From Clostridium_X cadaveris (GTDB lineage: Bacteria; Bacillota; Clostridia; Clostridiales; Clostridiaceae), in NCBI RefSeq assembly GCF_039521325.1, contig NZ_BAAACD010000008.1: 64,000 bases of DNA; one strand, 5' to 3'. This document shows, piece after piece, positions 17,364 through 26,173 of the stretch; position 1 is the first letter of the stretch, and every line of letters starts with the position of its first letter. The position numbers were made by a program, and so were the translations under genes. The notes under the pieces were generated by a model that made no database searches, was not told where the DNA came from, and saw nothing but the letters and a program-made list of their open reading frames with translations.

Positions 17364-17871
17364 CAGTCATACTCCTATATCTTTCATATGTTTTTTCAAT
17401 ATAACATATGATTTCTTCTTTTGAATGACTTTGGTTTCTTACACATTCACAAGCAGGTTTATCGCATATATAGCACTTTCTAGGTACAAATCCCATAGAA
17501 GTTCTCGATAAACTTTCTCTACTCTGATGATCATATACATCTATATCTACAAACCTTCCAAGAGTATGAGTCTCTTCCAATTGGATAGTTTGAATTTTTA
17601 CCTTTTCTGATTTTTCCTCTATAATTAAGAGTTCTATAGGACCTTCCGCTCCTGTATTTGCTTGAGATTTTAATATTCTTCCTTGGAAGAGCTTTTCTAT
17701 TTCTTTTGAGATGACTTCAAATATCCCTTGAGATAAATTAGTCTTCTTCCTTACTCCAGGTATATTAACTCTCACGCATACAAGGGTGTTTTGAAAATCA
17801 TCCATAAGTTTTTCTTGAAGTTCAACTCTTTCTTCTCGCGCATCTAGTATATCTAAAGCTGTATATTCCAT
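17356..17871 (-). CDS. citX: Apo-(citrate/citramalate lyase) phosphoribosyl-dephospho-CoA transferase
   Basis: A 171-residue CitX family protein that transfers the prosthetic group made by CitG onto the serine of the acyl carrier subunit CitD. The N-terminal DILDAREERVELQ and the RKCYICDKPACECVRNQSH block are typical; the cysteines in CYICDKPACEC form a compact cluster. It starts 1 bp after the citC stop and overlaps citG, so the three genes are tightly coupled. Confidence 0.92.
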   Translation of the reverse strand: MEYTALDILDAREERVELQEKLMDDFQNTLVCVRVNIPGVRKKTNLSQGIFEVISKEIEKLFQGRILKSQANTGAEGPIELLIIEEKSEKVKIQTIQLEETHTLGRFVDIDVYDHQSRESLSRTSMGFVPRKCYICDKPACECVRNQSHSKEEIICYIEKTYERYRSMTDE

Positions 17872-17872
17872 A

Positions 17873-18916
17873 TTAGTGGGGAGAATTACTTTTCTTTATA
17901 TTCTCCGCTATTTCCCTCCCCGTTTCTGTATTTAAAAATTCCCAAGTAGTTTCAGGAACTAGTTCTTTAACTTCTTTCATTTTATCCTCTTTTATTAGTT
18001 CTCTAACTCTTGATGCACTTATAGCACTTTCATCATAAGTCTTTCTTTTTACTACACAAACTTCTACTCCAAACTTTTTAAGTTCTTCTACTAATGTATT
18101 ATTATATGCATTAGTAACTGCGCAGTAAGGTTCTTCCCCTACATATCTTCTCTTTATATTAAATTTAGGACAAAAATACTTTCCGAATATACCAGCATCC
18201 ATCTCAGTATAAACTCTAAGTTTATCATCTTCCTGTCTTAAAAAATATGATGGGAATGTAGCTTGTGATATTATGTATTCCCCACCTTTTACAACTTTCA
18301 CATTAGAAAGGTGCTTAGTTCCCTCTTTTACTAGTTCAAATCTATGCTTGAATGGAAAAAGAGATTTGTCTTCTTCTACCACAAATACTAGAACTTCATC
18401 ACATTCGCTTGCAGCCTTCTCAACCAAGAACTGATGTCCTTTAGTGAAAGGATTACAATTCATAACTAAGGCTCCTCTAGTTTTTGATGTATCTATATCA
18501 TTTTCTTTTATTATTTTATCTAAAGAGGAATTTATATTGTATAATCCATTTTCCAAAAGTGCTGATTTTGAAGTTTCATATATTAGTTTATAGTTTAATG
18601 AGGAAAATATAGTTATGTTCTTTGGTTTAGTAAATATAAAACTATGATATACTCCTTGTTCAAACATTTTATCTGTTATTGATGTTACTAATGATGTGCT
18701 TATTCCTTCACCTCTTAGTTCATCATCAACTGCAAAAGCTTTTATTATATTCTTCGCTTTAGAAGCTGTAGCAAGAATTTTTCCATTTTGTCTCGCTACT
18801 AATGTATAATCTATATCATCGTCATATCTGAGTTCGAATCTTTTTAGGAACTCAGCAACTTCATTTTTTTCTCTCTCATCATCTAAATGTATCTTTTCTA
18901 TATTTAGTCCGTACAT
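17873..18916 (-). CDS. citC: [Citrate/citramalate lyase] ligase (acetyl-CoA-independent activator)
   Basis: About 347 residues. An N-terminal GNAT-like domain (about 1-130) is followed by a nucleotidyltransferase domain with NCNPFTKGHQFLVEKA (HxGH-like) and SASRVRELI. The enzyme acetylates the thiol of the lyase prosthetic group with acetate and ATP. Two ATG codons are in frame; the second (18916) is better spaced from AAAAGG than the first (18925). A promoter at 18979-19008 shows that citC-citX-citG is a unit separate from the main lyase operon. Confidence 0.93.
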   Translation of the reverse strand: MYGLNIEKIHLDDEREKNEVAEFLKRFELRYDDDIDYTLVARQNGKILATASKAKNIIKAFAVDDELRGEGISTSLVTSITDKMFEQGVYHSFIFTKPKNITIFSSLNYKLIYETSKSALLENGLYNINSSLDKIIKENDIDTSKTRGALVMNCNPFTKGHQFLVEKAASECDEVLVFVVEEDKSLFPFKHRFELVKEGTKHLSNVKVVKGGEYIISQATFPSYFLRQEDDKLRVYTEMDAGIFGKYFCPKFNIKRRYVGEEPYCAVTNAYNNTLVEELKKFGVEVCVVKRKTYDESAISASRVRELIKEDKMKEVKELVPETTWEFLNTETGREIAENIKKSNSPH

Positions 18917-18978
18917 CCTTCTCATCCTTTTCTTAGAATTTATAAATCTTTTTAATTTATCTTCCCATTTTTATCCTC

Positions 18979-19008
18979 ATTATATCATGAATTATATTGT
19001 TCTCTCAA
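18979..19008 (-). promoter_or_regulatory. Sigma-A promoter of citC-citX-citG
   Basis: On the minus strand, -35 TTGAGA (19003-19008), 18-bp spacer, -10 TATAAT (18979-18984). It lies just downstream of the citF terminator. Confidence 0.65.
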
Positions 19009-19055
19009 TGTGAGTGAAAATTTACCTATATATAGGAAGGAATTTTTTTGAGATT

Positions 19056-19086
19056 AAAAATAGAGGGGTTGTTCCCCTCTATTTTT
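19056..19086 (-). terminator. Intrinsic terminator of the glutamate operon after citF
   Basis: AAAAATAGAGGGG (19056-19068), loop TTGTT, CCCCTCTATTTTT (19074-19086): a perfect 13-bp stem followed by a T-run on the minus strand. Confidence 0.9.
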
Positions 19087-19089
19087 GAA

Positions 19090-20628
19090 TTATTTTACCT
19101 TTTTTACAACGTCAATTACAGTTCCATCTCTGTATTCTATAACAGCAACTATCTTATCATCTGACTCTATTTCCTTTGGTTTTCCAGTTAACTTTTCAGC
19201 AACTTCCTTAAGTTCTTCTATAGTCATTATTGGTAAGTTAGTCTTCTTTAATCTTTCTATTAGATCAGCATGTTTAGGATTTATTGCAATTCCTCTTTCT
19301 GTAACTAATACATCTATGCTTTCACCTGGAGTTGTTACAGTTGTAACCTTATCTTTTATTATTGGAAGTCTTGCTTTTACAAGGTTTGATACTATTATAG
19401 TAAGCTTAGCGCCTGCTGCAGTATCACTGTGTCCGCCTGATCCTCCCATGATTACTCCGTCTGATCCTGTAGTTACATTTACATTGAAGTCTGTATCTAT
19501 TTCTGTAGCACCAAGGATTACTATGTCAAGCTTGTTTACTACTGCTCCCTTATTATGAGGATTTCCATACATTGAAGCTGACATTGATTGGTGTGCTTTG
19601 TTGCTTCTTAATGATTCAACAGCTTTTAAATCAAAGCATTGAACATCAAATAAACTTTGGAATAATCCTTCTTCATACATATCTACTATATATCCTGTTA
19701 TTCCACCAGATGCAAAGCTTCCTTTAATGCCTTCATTTTTCATTATATCTTTTAATTCTTGTGCAACTGCTAGAGATGTTCCACCAGCTCCTGTTTGGAA
19801 TGATAGTCCATCCTTTACAAGACCTGAAGCTTTCATAAGTTTTGCTGTCATTTGAGCAATCTTTAATCCAACTGGGTCCTTTGTAACCTTAGTAGTTCCT
19901 GAAACTATTCCTGCTGGATTTCCTATAGAATCAACTTTAACAACATAGTCTATGTTTGTTTCATCAATTTCTATTGGACAGTTTGGATAAGCTACTAAAT
20001 GATCAGTTATAGCAATTACCTTATCTCCATATAAGCAATCTGCTACTGCATATCCTAATGAACCACAAGCTGCTGGTCCTTGAAGTCCATTTATATTACC
20101 ATAGTCATCAGAACTTGGTGCTGCAACGAAAGCTACATCTATATGAACTTCTCCATTTTCTATAGCTCTTCCTCTTCCACCATGAGTTTGCATTACTGCT
20201 GGATATTTTAATTCTCCTCTAGAAATAGCTGCTGCAACTGGGCCTGACATATAAGCAGCAATAACCTTTGTTACTACTCCATTTCTTATATGTTCTACTA
20301 AAGGCTCGTGACATGGGAATATTGAACTAGCTGCTATAGTTAAGTCCTTTATTCCTCTCTTTGCTATCTCTTCCATAACCATGTTTAAAACATAGTCTCC
20401 ATTTCTTAAATGGTGATGGAAAGATATTGTCATTCCATCTTTTATTTCAGCTTTATCTATAGCTTCACTTATTGAGCTTAAAATTTTAACGTCTTTTGGA
20501 CCTACTGCGCTGCCTTTTACTGTAGTTTTTGGCTTAACAGTAGAATTGTTTTCTGCTCCTTGAAAAGGCACTACCTCTCCATATCCTTCTATATAAGAAG
20601 GTAGTTCTCTTCCTACTGCATTTTTCAT
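19090..20628 (-). CDS. citF: Citramalate (citrate) lyase alpha subunit, acyl-ACP transferase
   Basis: About 512 residues from the ATG at 20628, preceded by AAGGTGGG; the protein then begins MKNAVGRELPSYIEGYG as in CitF. The alpha subunit swaps the acetyl group on the carrier protein for the substrate acid. CoA-transferase-like features include SFHHHLRNGDYV, GSLGYAVADC and a glycine-rich VMGGSGGHSDTAAG near the C-terminus. It is the last gene of the main operon. Neighbouring methylaspartase and mesaconase genes point to (S)-citramalate rather than citrate as substrate (inference from context). Confidence 0.93.
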   Translation of the reverse strand: MKNAVGRELPSYIEGYGEVVPFQGAENNSTVKPKTTVKGSAVGPKDVKILSSISEAIDKAEIKDGMTISFHHHLRNGDYVLNMVMEEIAKRGIKDLTIAASSIFPCHEPLVEHIRNGVVTKVIAAYMSGPVAAAISRGELKYPAVMQTHGGRGRAIENGEVHIDVAFVAAPSSDDYGNINGLQGPAACGSLGYAVADCLYGDKVIAITDHLVAYPNCPIEIDETNIDYVVKVDSIGNPAGIVSGTTKVTKDPVGLKIAQMTAKLMKASGLVKDGLSFQTGAGGTSLAVAQELKDIMKNEGIKGSFASGGITGYIVDMYEEGLFQSLFDVQCFDLKAVESLRSNKAHQSMSASMYGNPHNKGAVVNKLDIVILGATEIDTDFNVNVTTGSDGVIMGGSGGHSDTAAGAKLTIIVSNLVKARLPIIKDKVTTVTTPGESIDVLVTERGIAINPKHADLIERLKKTNLPIMTIEELKEVAEKLTGKPKEIESDDKIVAVIEYRDGTVIDVVKKVK

Positions 20629-20676
20629 AGTAATAATCCCACCTTTTTTTATGTTTTTTCCTAAAAACAAGGTTTT

Positions 20677-21549
20677 CTATATAAGACCTAAAGTCTTAGC
20701 TAAGTCAACAGTTCTTACCGCTCTATTTATAACTGGAGCATCTACCATCTTTCCATCTAATGAGAATACTCCCTTTCCTTCTTTCTTAGCATCTTCCATA
20801 GCTTTTAGTACTCTTTGTGCATGAACGATTTCTTCCTCTGTTGGAGAATAAACTTCATGTATAGTGTCTATTTGTCTTGGGTTTATAGATGCTTTTCCTG
20901 TAAATCCTAAGCTCTTAGCTTTTCTTATATCTTTTCTTAGACCCTCAAAGTCATTTGTATCTGTGAATGGTGTATCAATAGAACTTACTTTACATGCTCT
21001 ACAAGCTATAGCAATTCTATTTCTAGCATAGAAGATTTCTTCTCCTTCTTTAGTTCTCTTTATTTCTAAGTCAGCAGTTAGGTCTTCTCCGCCTAAAAGT
21101 ACACCATTAACTCTTGAAGACGCCTTTATTATTTCATAAACATTTTGAAGACCGTCTGCAGTCTCTACAAGAGCTATTACCTTTATTTCTCCTAGGTTAA
21201 ATCCCATTTCTTTTTCTATATTTGTAATTATTCCATCTACTTCTTTTATAGATTCAATGCTAGCCTTTGGTACTAATATAGTATCAGGTTTTACTCTAAC
21301 TATTGTATCTAAATCAGTAGGTCCGAATTCTGTATCTATAGGATTGACTCTTACAATTACTTCAACATCAGAATAATCCATTGTTTTTATGGCTTCTCTA
21401 ACTAAAATTCTAGCGCTATCCTTTTCAGTTAAACTTACAGCATCCTCTAAATCTAGTATTATTGAGTCTGCGCCTAATATAGCTGCATTTTGAAGCATTC
21501 CTGGGTTATTTCCAGGCATAAAAAGCATACTTCTTCTTAATTCCTTCAT
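20677..21549 (-). CDS. citE: Citramalate (citrate) lyase beta subunit
   Basis: A 290-residue HpcH/HpaI aldolase-family protein. It splits citramalyl-ACP to pyruvate and acetyl-ACP, regenerating the acetylated carrier. Family motifs are RSMLFMPGNNP at the N-terminus, DSIILDLEDAVSL, VLVPKAS, ALVETADGL and GGEDLTADL, which bind Mg and the carboxylates. It lies between citD and citF with short gaps and strong ribosome sites. Confidence 0.94.
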   Translation of the reverse strand: MKELRRSMLFMPGNNPGMLQNAAILGADSIILDLEDAVSLTEKDSARILVREAIKTMDYSDVEVIVRVNPIDTEFGPTDLDTIVRVKPDTILVPKASIESIKEVDGIITNIEKEMGFNLGEIKVIALVETADGLQNVYEIIKASSRVNGVLLGGEDLTADLEIKRTKEGEEIFYARNRIAIACRACKVSSIDTPFTDTNDFEGLRKDIRKAKSLGFTGKASINPRQIDTIHEVYSPTEEEIVHAQRVLKAMEDAKKEGKGVFSLDGKMVDAPVINRAVRTVDLAKTLGLI

Positions 21550-21575
21550 TATAATCCCACCTTATATAAGCAATA

Positions 21576-21839
21576 TTATTGTGCTCTTTTTATTGCTGTT
21601 TCTACTCTAGCTCCTATTGTATAATCTAAAGCCCCTTTATCTTGAGCTTTAACTTTTACGCCAGTAACGCCTAATGATTTCAATGTCTCTTGTATAACTT
21701 CTCTGATTCTAGTGCCAAATTGTTGCATAACTATGCTCTCTAGCTCTATTTCAACTGTATCATTTTCGTTTGGATACACCATGATTACTATGTCATTAGA
21801 CTCAAGAGTTCCTGCCTTTGCTACTTTTTCAATTTTCAT
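21576..21839 (-). CDS. citD: Citramalate (citrate) lyase acyl carrier protein (gamma subunit)
   Basis: An 87-residue carrier protein that carries the phosphoribosyl-dephospho-CoA prosthetic group. Ser14 in AGTLESNDI is at the conserved attachment position. It shuttles the acetyl/acyl thioester between CitF and CitE, and CitX and CitC encoded downstream load and activate it. It sits between the mesaconase beta and citE genes in the operon. Confidence 0.95.
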   Translation of the reverse strand: MKIEKVAKAGTLESNDIVIMVYPNENDTVEIELESIVMQQFGTRIREVIQETLKSLGVTGVKVKAQDKGALDYTIGARVETAIKRAQ

Positions 21840-21862
21840 TGTAGCCTACACCTCCTGTTTAT

Positions 21863-22420
21863 TTATTTAACGCTGTCTAAATATTCTTTTTGACCTTGCT
21901 CGTATAAGTTATTTCCTTCTGAATCTATTACAACAATTACAGGTAAATCTTCTACTTGCAATTCTCTTAAAGCTTCTGCTCCTAAATCTTCGTAAGCTAT
22001 TATTTCTGCTTTCTTAACTGCCTTTCCGATTAAAGCTGCTGCTCCACCGATTGCTGCAAAGTAAACTCCGCCATTTTTCTTTATAGATTCTATAACAGCT
22101 TCATTTCTTAATCCTTTTCCAATCATTCCTCTAAGACCTACTTCTAAAAGTCTTGGGGCATAAGGATCCATTCTATAGCTGCTTGTTGGACCTGCTGATC
22201 CAAAAGCATGTCCTGGTTTTGTTGGAGTTGGTCCAACATAATATATGATTTGATCCTTAGGGTCAAAAGGTAGAGATTCTCCCTTATCTAAAAGATCAAC
22301 AAATCTCTTATGTCCAGCATCTCTTGATGTATATATTGTTCCGCTTATTAAAACGGTATCTCCTGCTTTTAAATCTTTAACTTTTTCTAAAGTTAAAGGG
22401 GTTGTAATTCTCTTTTCCAT
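21863..22420 (-). CDS. Mesaconase (class I fumarase-type hydratase) beta subunit
   Basis: A 185-residue C-terminal half of a class I fumarase/L-tartrate dehydratase. The block FGSAGPTSSYRMDPYAPRLLE and GKGLRNEAVIE are typical of the beta subunit, which binds the substrate carboxylate. With the alpha subunit 21 bp upstream it hydrates mesaconate to (S)-citramalate in the methylaspartate pathway. The family also includes fumarases and tartrate dehydratases; the substrate call rests on the position between methylaspartase and citramalate lyase genes. Confidence 0.9.
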   Translation of the reverse strand: MEKRITTPLTLEKVKDLKAGDTVLISGTIYTSRDAGHKRFVDLLDKGESLPFDPKDQIIYYVGPTPTKPGHAFGSAGPTSSYRMDPYAPRLLEVGLRGMIGKGLRNEAVIESIKKNGGVYFAAIGGAAALIGKAVKKAEIIAYEDLGAEALRELQVEDLPVIVVIDSEGNNLYEQGQKEYLDSVK

Positions 22421-22441
22421 AAGGCACCTCCTATATATGCT

Positions 22442-23284
22442 CTATAGTTCTACTTCAGCATGTCTTGTAGCATGACAGTTTATATTTACCGCTACTGGAA
22501 GACCTGCTATATGAGTTGGATAGTATTCTATGTTTACAGCTAAAGCTGTAGTCTTTCCACCAAATCCTTGTGGTCCTATACCTAAAGCATTAATCTTTTC
22601 TAATAATTCTGCTTCTAGGTCTGCATACATTGGATTAGCATTTCTTTCAGCTGTTGGTCTTATTAAAGCTTTTTTAGCAAGATTTGCAGCTCTGTCGAAA
22701 GTTCCTCCAATACCTACTCCTACAACTATAGGAGGACATGGGTTAGGGCCTGCTTTTTTAACAGTTTCTATTATAAATTCCTTTACTCCCTCTACTCCAT
22801 CTGCTGGTTTTAACATCTTTATTCCGCTCATGTTTTCTGAACCAAATCCCTTTGGAGCAACTGTTATTTTAAGTTTATCTCCTGGTACTATGTTGTAATA
22901 GATTATTGCTGGAGTATTGTCCTTAGTGTTTACTCTGTCTAGAGGATCTTTTACTACTGATTTTCTTAGATATCCTTCAGTGTATCCTTGTCTTACTCCT
23001 TCATGTATAGCTTCTTCTAAGCTACCGCCAGCTATATGAACTTCTTGTCCTAATTCAACAAAAACACAAGCCATTCCTGTATCTTGGCACATAGGCATTT
23101 GCTCATTTTTGGCTATGTCAGCATTTATCATGATTTTAGTTAACATTTCTTTTGCTATTGGAAATGTTTCCTTATCTTGAGCTTCTTTTAATCTATCTCT
23201 TATATCTTGATCTAAGTAATAGTTAGCATTTATACATAACTCTTTTATTGCACTTGTTATTGTAGAAACATTTATTTCTCTCAC
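22442..23284 (-). CDS. Mesaconase (class I fumarase-type hydratase) alpha subunit, Fe-S
   Basis: A 280-residue alpha subunit of a two-subunit class I hydratase holding an oxygen-sensitive 4Fe-4S cluster. MCQDTGMACVF near residue 63, GPNPCPPIVVG and NCHATRHAEV supply conserved cysteine and polar positions. It catalyses mesaconate + water to (S)-citramalate together with the beta subunit encoded next. A stable hairpin (23309-23331) separates it from the methylaspartase gene and may tune relative expression. Confidence 0.9.
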   Translation of the reverse strand: MREINVSTITSAIKELCINANYYLDQDIRDRLKEAQDKETFPIAKEMLTKIMINADIAKNEQMPMCQDTGMACVFVELGQEVHIAGGSLEEAIHEGVRQGYTEGYLRKSVVKDPLDRVNTKDNTPAIIYYNIVPGDKLKITVAPKGFGSENMSGIKMLKPADGVEGVKEFIIETVKKAGPNPCPPIVVGVGIGGTFDRAANLAKKALIRPTAERNANPMYADLEAELLEKINALGIGPQGFGGKTTALAVNIEYYPTHIAGLPVAVNINCHATRHAEVEL

Positions 23285-23308
23285 AGCATTTCCCTCCTTG
23301 AAAAGTAT

Positions 23309-23331
23309 GGGGCAGTTATATTAACTGCCCC
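23309..23331. promoter_or_regulatory. GC-rich hairpin between methylaspartase and mesaconase genes
   Basis: GGGGCAGTTA (23309-23318), 3-nt loop, TAACTGCCCC (23322-23331). The T-run TTTTTT lies on the plus-strand side. On the operon (minus) strand only a weak ATACTTTTC follows, so it is more likely a partial terminator or mRNA-stability element for the operon. For antisense transcripts it would be a full terminator. Confidence 0.55.
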
Positions 23332-23341
23332 CTGTTTTTTG

Positions 23342-24583
23342 CTATTTTCTTCTATTAACTAGAGCTACTACTCTGTTCATTTCGTTGTTAACGATCATGT
23401 ATCCTTCGTCAACACCCATTCCTGGTTTAGCTAAGCATTGGTCAGCTCCGCAAGCGATAGCGATGTTTGTACATACTTCTGCAGATCTGTTAGTTTCGTT
23501 ACAAGTTCCTCCACAGTATGCTCCAACACCCATCTTCTTACAGTATAAGATAGACTCGATTATATTGTTTACTCCACCTAGGTCTGGAGTCTTTATTTGA
23601 AGCATGTTTCCTGCTTTGTTGTCAGCGAAGAATTTAACATCATCGTAAGTGTTGCACCATTCGTCAGCAACTAATTCTACTGTGCTGTTTCTCTTTGCTA
23701 ATTCAGCAGTTAAGTCTCTTAAAGCTTCCATTTGAGCTTGTCTTTCTTCAACGTCCATAGGTCCTTCAATTCTTAAGTGGAATGGTTTAGCTGCTTCTTC
23801 AAGAGTCATGATATAATCAGCCATCTTGTTTACATCACAGTCAAATGCTAATCCGATTGTTCCATATACGTCGATGTGGAATACTGGGCTGTAACATTCA
23901 CAAGTTCTTAATTGGATAACTCTGTTTCTTAACCACTTAACATACTCAAGTAATTTTTCACCGTGTTCTCCTAATTTATCAGCAACATGGTTGATTAATG
24001 CGTGAGGCATTACGTCTGCACCCTTGATTATCATCTTATCAGAGTTGTCGTATCTGTCATCTCCTGATTGAGTGAATATTGGAATTCTCTTTATTTCTAC
24101 TCCAGTATTGTACTCATCTCTAACTATTTCAGCCATAGTTACATGGTTAGCTTTTGCTACTGCATCTAGTATAGCTTGAGTTACACCATATCTTATAGCA
24201 GTGTGTAATCTCTTACCATTTACTTGCATTTTATCAAACTCTTCAGCTAAAGCTTTGAAAGAATTTAATTCTCTTCCGATTAGCTTTGGAGCTATTTCTT
24301 TTTCTATAACAGGTATAAAATCTGCTGCTAGGAATAATGGATCACGTCCGCCTGCTCCTGAATATTGAACTGCTGCACAATCTCCTAATGCAACTTGTCC
24401 ATCTTCTAGTATTAATTGAACTGAAATTGATTCTCCTGATTGTCTTATAGAAGTAAATCCTTCTGTTACAGGTTCTCCAACGTAAGTAAATCCGTCATGA
24501 CCTGCACCCTTCTTTATAGCTCTTTGATCATCAAAGTAGAAACCAGTTCTGCCTGCTGAACATACAACATCAACAATTTTCAT
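23342..24583 (-). CDS. mal: Methylaspartate ammonia-lyase (3-methylaspartase)
   Basis: A 413-residue enolase-superfamily enzyme that eliminates ammonia from (2S,3S)-3-methylaspartate to give mesaconate. It closely follows the C. tetanomorphum enzyme in length and sequence (FYFDDQRAIKKGAGHDGFTY near the start). Catalytic Lys331 (LQIKTPDLGG) and His194 (VMPHALINH) are present, as are the Mg ligands in the HIDVYGTIG, RIEGPMD and VADEWC blocks. It follows glmE after 94 bp that contain a small AT-rich hairpin but no terminator. Confidence 0.97.
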   Translation of the reverse strand: MKIVDVVCSAGRTGFYFDDQRAIKKGAGHDGFTYVGEPVTEGFTSIRQSGESISVQLILEDGQVALGDCAAVQYSGAGGRDPLFLAADFIPVIEKEIAPKLIGRELNSFKALAEEFDKMQVNGKRLHTAIRYGVTQAILDAVAKANHVTMAEIVRDEYNTGVEIKRIPIFTQSGDDRYDNSDKMIIKGADVMPHALINHVADKLGEHGEKLLEYVKWLRNRVIQLRTCECYSPVFHIDVYGTIGLAFDCDVNKMADYIMTLEEAAKPFHLRIEGPMDVEERQAQMEALRDLTAELAKRNSTVELVADEWCNTYDDVKFFADNKAGNMLQIKTPDLGGVNNIIESILYCKKMGVGAYCGGTCNETNRSAEVCTNIAIACGADQCLAKPGMGVDEGYMIVNNEMNRVVALVNRRK

Positions 24584-24677
24584 TTTTCCTGCACTCCTTT
24601 TTATTGTGGCTAAATTAAAAGCCTACATAATTATTTATAATAAACTCTACAGTTTATAACTAATTTTTTAAAAGGCC

Positions 24678-26132
24678 TTATTTTTGAGGTCTTCCGATTA
24701 ATTGTCCTTTACCTACAGCAAATATATCGTCTACTGTCATTTGGAATGAAACTTCTCTTCCTTCAAATGCAGCTCTTTCTTCTAATTTCTTTCTGTTGAA
24801 ATCTATTAATTCTTGAGTGAATGGTAGATTTCCTACATTAAAGTATCTTACTGCACCATTGTTGTCTCTTGCTGGTAACATCTTACCTGCATTGTACTTA
24901 GATGGTCCAAATGGTATATCTATAACACCTTGTTCGAATGCTTTAACTGTTCCTATAGCTAAGTCTCCATTACCAAGTTCGAAAGTCTTGTCCATCATGC
25001 ACTTAACTTCAGCCTTGATTAAGTTTATTTCATCTTGTAATTCCTTAGAATCTGATAGTCTTTGTCCTTCTAATAAGTTAAGAGCCATCTTTGTAGCCTT
25101 GATACCAGCTGCATTAGCTTCCTTAGTTGGTATACCTATTGCTTCGTGTGGAGTCTTAACTATAACCTTTGTAGCTCCTGCTAAAGATGCGATTGCTGCA
25201 CCAGTTGCAATTACTCCAAATGCTTTTGATTCATCAGCTGGGAATCCACCCATCCATTGATGGAATACTGTAGTTATGAATACATCATTGTATCCGTAAG
25301 CTTGTAAGTATTCATTTACTTGTTCTTCAAGTGATCTTATAGCTGCAACGTCTTGAACTAGGTTTCCACATTCGCCGTATCCAACAGTTATGTTTTTAAC
25401 ACCTTGTTCAGCTGCAAGTAAAGCTTCTATTATGGCTACTACATTAGAAGTACTTGGTGGTACTAATGTTCCTGTTAAAGGTCCAAATGGCTCTCTGTTT
25501 ATAGTTACGCCGTGATCTTCATAGTATCCAACAAGTCTATCGCAATATTGCCAGTCTAATAATGTCTTTTCTATACTTACGCTCTTTGCATATGGAATGT
25601 TGTAAGAAATTCCTCCACCTTCGTTTGAAGTCCATCCACCAGCATGGATTATTTCAGCTAATAGTCTTGAATCTGGTGTACCGTGTCTTGCTTGTAGTGG
25701 AAGGTTTACTGATTCTAGAACTTTTCTACATCCTTCAACACCGTGGTTTACTGCTGGGAATCCATTTAATAATGATCTTCCAGCTGCTAAACTTTGCTCT
25801 ATTCCTCTTTCACACTCATCATATCTGTTTTGTCTTGTGTAAGCATCTATAGTTGATGGTAATAAATCTGCTCCACCTTCATTTTGTAAGTGTTGTAATA
25901 ATTTTATATGTTCATCAAGTAAAGCAACCCCTGCTCTTGGTTGAGCTAAAGTCTTTCCTGCTTTCTTAGCTGCTACAAGCTTCTTTGCGAAATTCTTGCT
26001 GTCTGGAATGCTCTTTAAGTATTCTACAGCCTCTTCTAAATCTACATTTTTACCAGTTGGCCATTGAGCCAAAACTTCTTTTCTTTCTGCGAAAAATTCT
26101 TCTTCAGTCCATTTTTTATTTCTAAGTTTCAC
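24678..26132 (-). CDS. glmE: Glutamate mutase epsilon subunit
   Basis: A 484-residue large subunit of adenosylcobalamin-dependent glutamate mutase (also called MutE). It binds glutamate in a TIM barrel and, with GlmS, rearranges L-glutamate to (2S,3S)-3-methylaspartate. RHGTPD (about 150), HAGGWTSNEGGGISYNIPYAK and FGPLTGTLVPPS are diagnostic. Length matches the characterised clostridial subunits (about 483). It lies between glmL and mal in the operon. Confidence 0.97.
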   Translation of the reverse strand: MKLRNKKWTEEEFFAERKEVLAQWPTGKNVDLEEAVEYLKSIPDSKNFAKKLVAAKKAGKTLAQPRAGVALLDEHIKLLQHLQNEGGADLLPSTIDAYTRQNRYDECERGIEQSLAAGRSLLNGFPAVNHGVEGCRKVLESVNLPLQARHGTPDSRLLAEIIHAGGWTSNEGGGISYNIPYAKSVSIEKTLLDWQYCDRLVGYYEDHGVTINREPFGPLTGTLVPPSTSNVVAIIEALLAAEQGVKNITVGYGECGNLVQDVAAIRSLEEQVNEYLQAYGYNDVFITTVFHQWMGGFPADESKAFGVIATGAAIASLAGATKVIVKTPHEAIGIPTKEANAAGIKATKMALNLLEGQRLSDSKELQDEINLIKAEVKCMMDKTFELGNGDLAIGTVKAFEQGVIDIPFGPSKYNAGKMLPARDNNGAVRYFNVGNLPFTQELIDFNRKKLEERAAFEGREVSFQMTVDDIFAVGKGQLIGRPQK

Positions 26133-26173
26133 TATTAACTACCTACCTTTCAAATACGATTGTTTAAGGTTAT

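Noticed and set aside
16503..18916. Reading the cit genes as a citrate fermentation cluster
   Set aside because: No citrate carrier, citrate sensor kinase or oxaloacetate decarboxylase is present; every neighbouring enzyme belongs to the methylaspartate pathway.
19085..19558. A 157-codon plus-strand frame
   Set aside because: Shadow of citF on the opposite strand; it overlaps the citF terminator and its sequence shows no recognisable domain.
22530..22898. Plus-strand frame of 122 codons
   Set aside because: Antisense shadow of the mesaconase alpha gene, with no start signal.
24817..25260. Plus-strand frame of 147 codons
   Set aside because: Antisense shadow of glmE, with no ribosome site.
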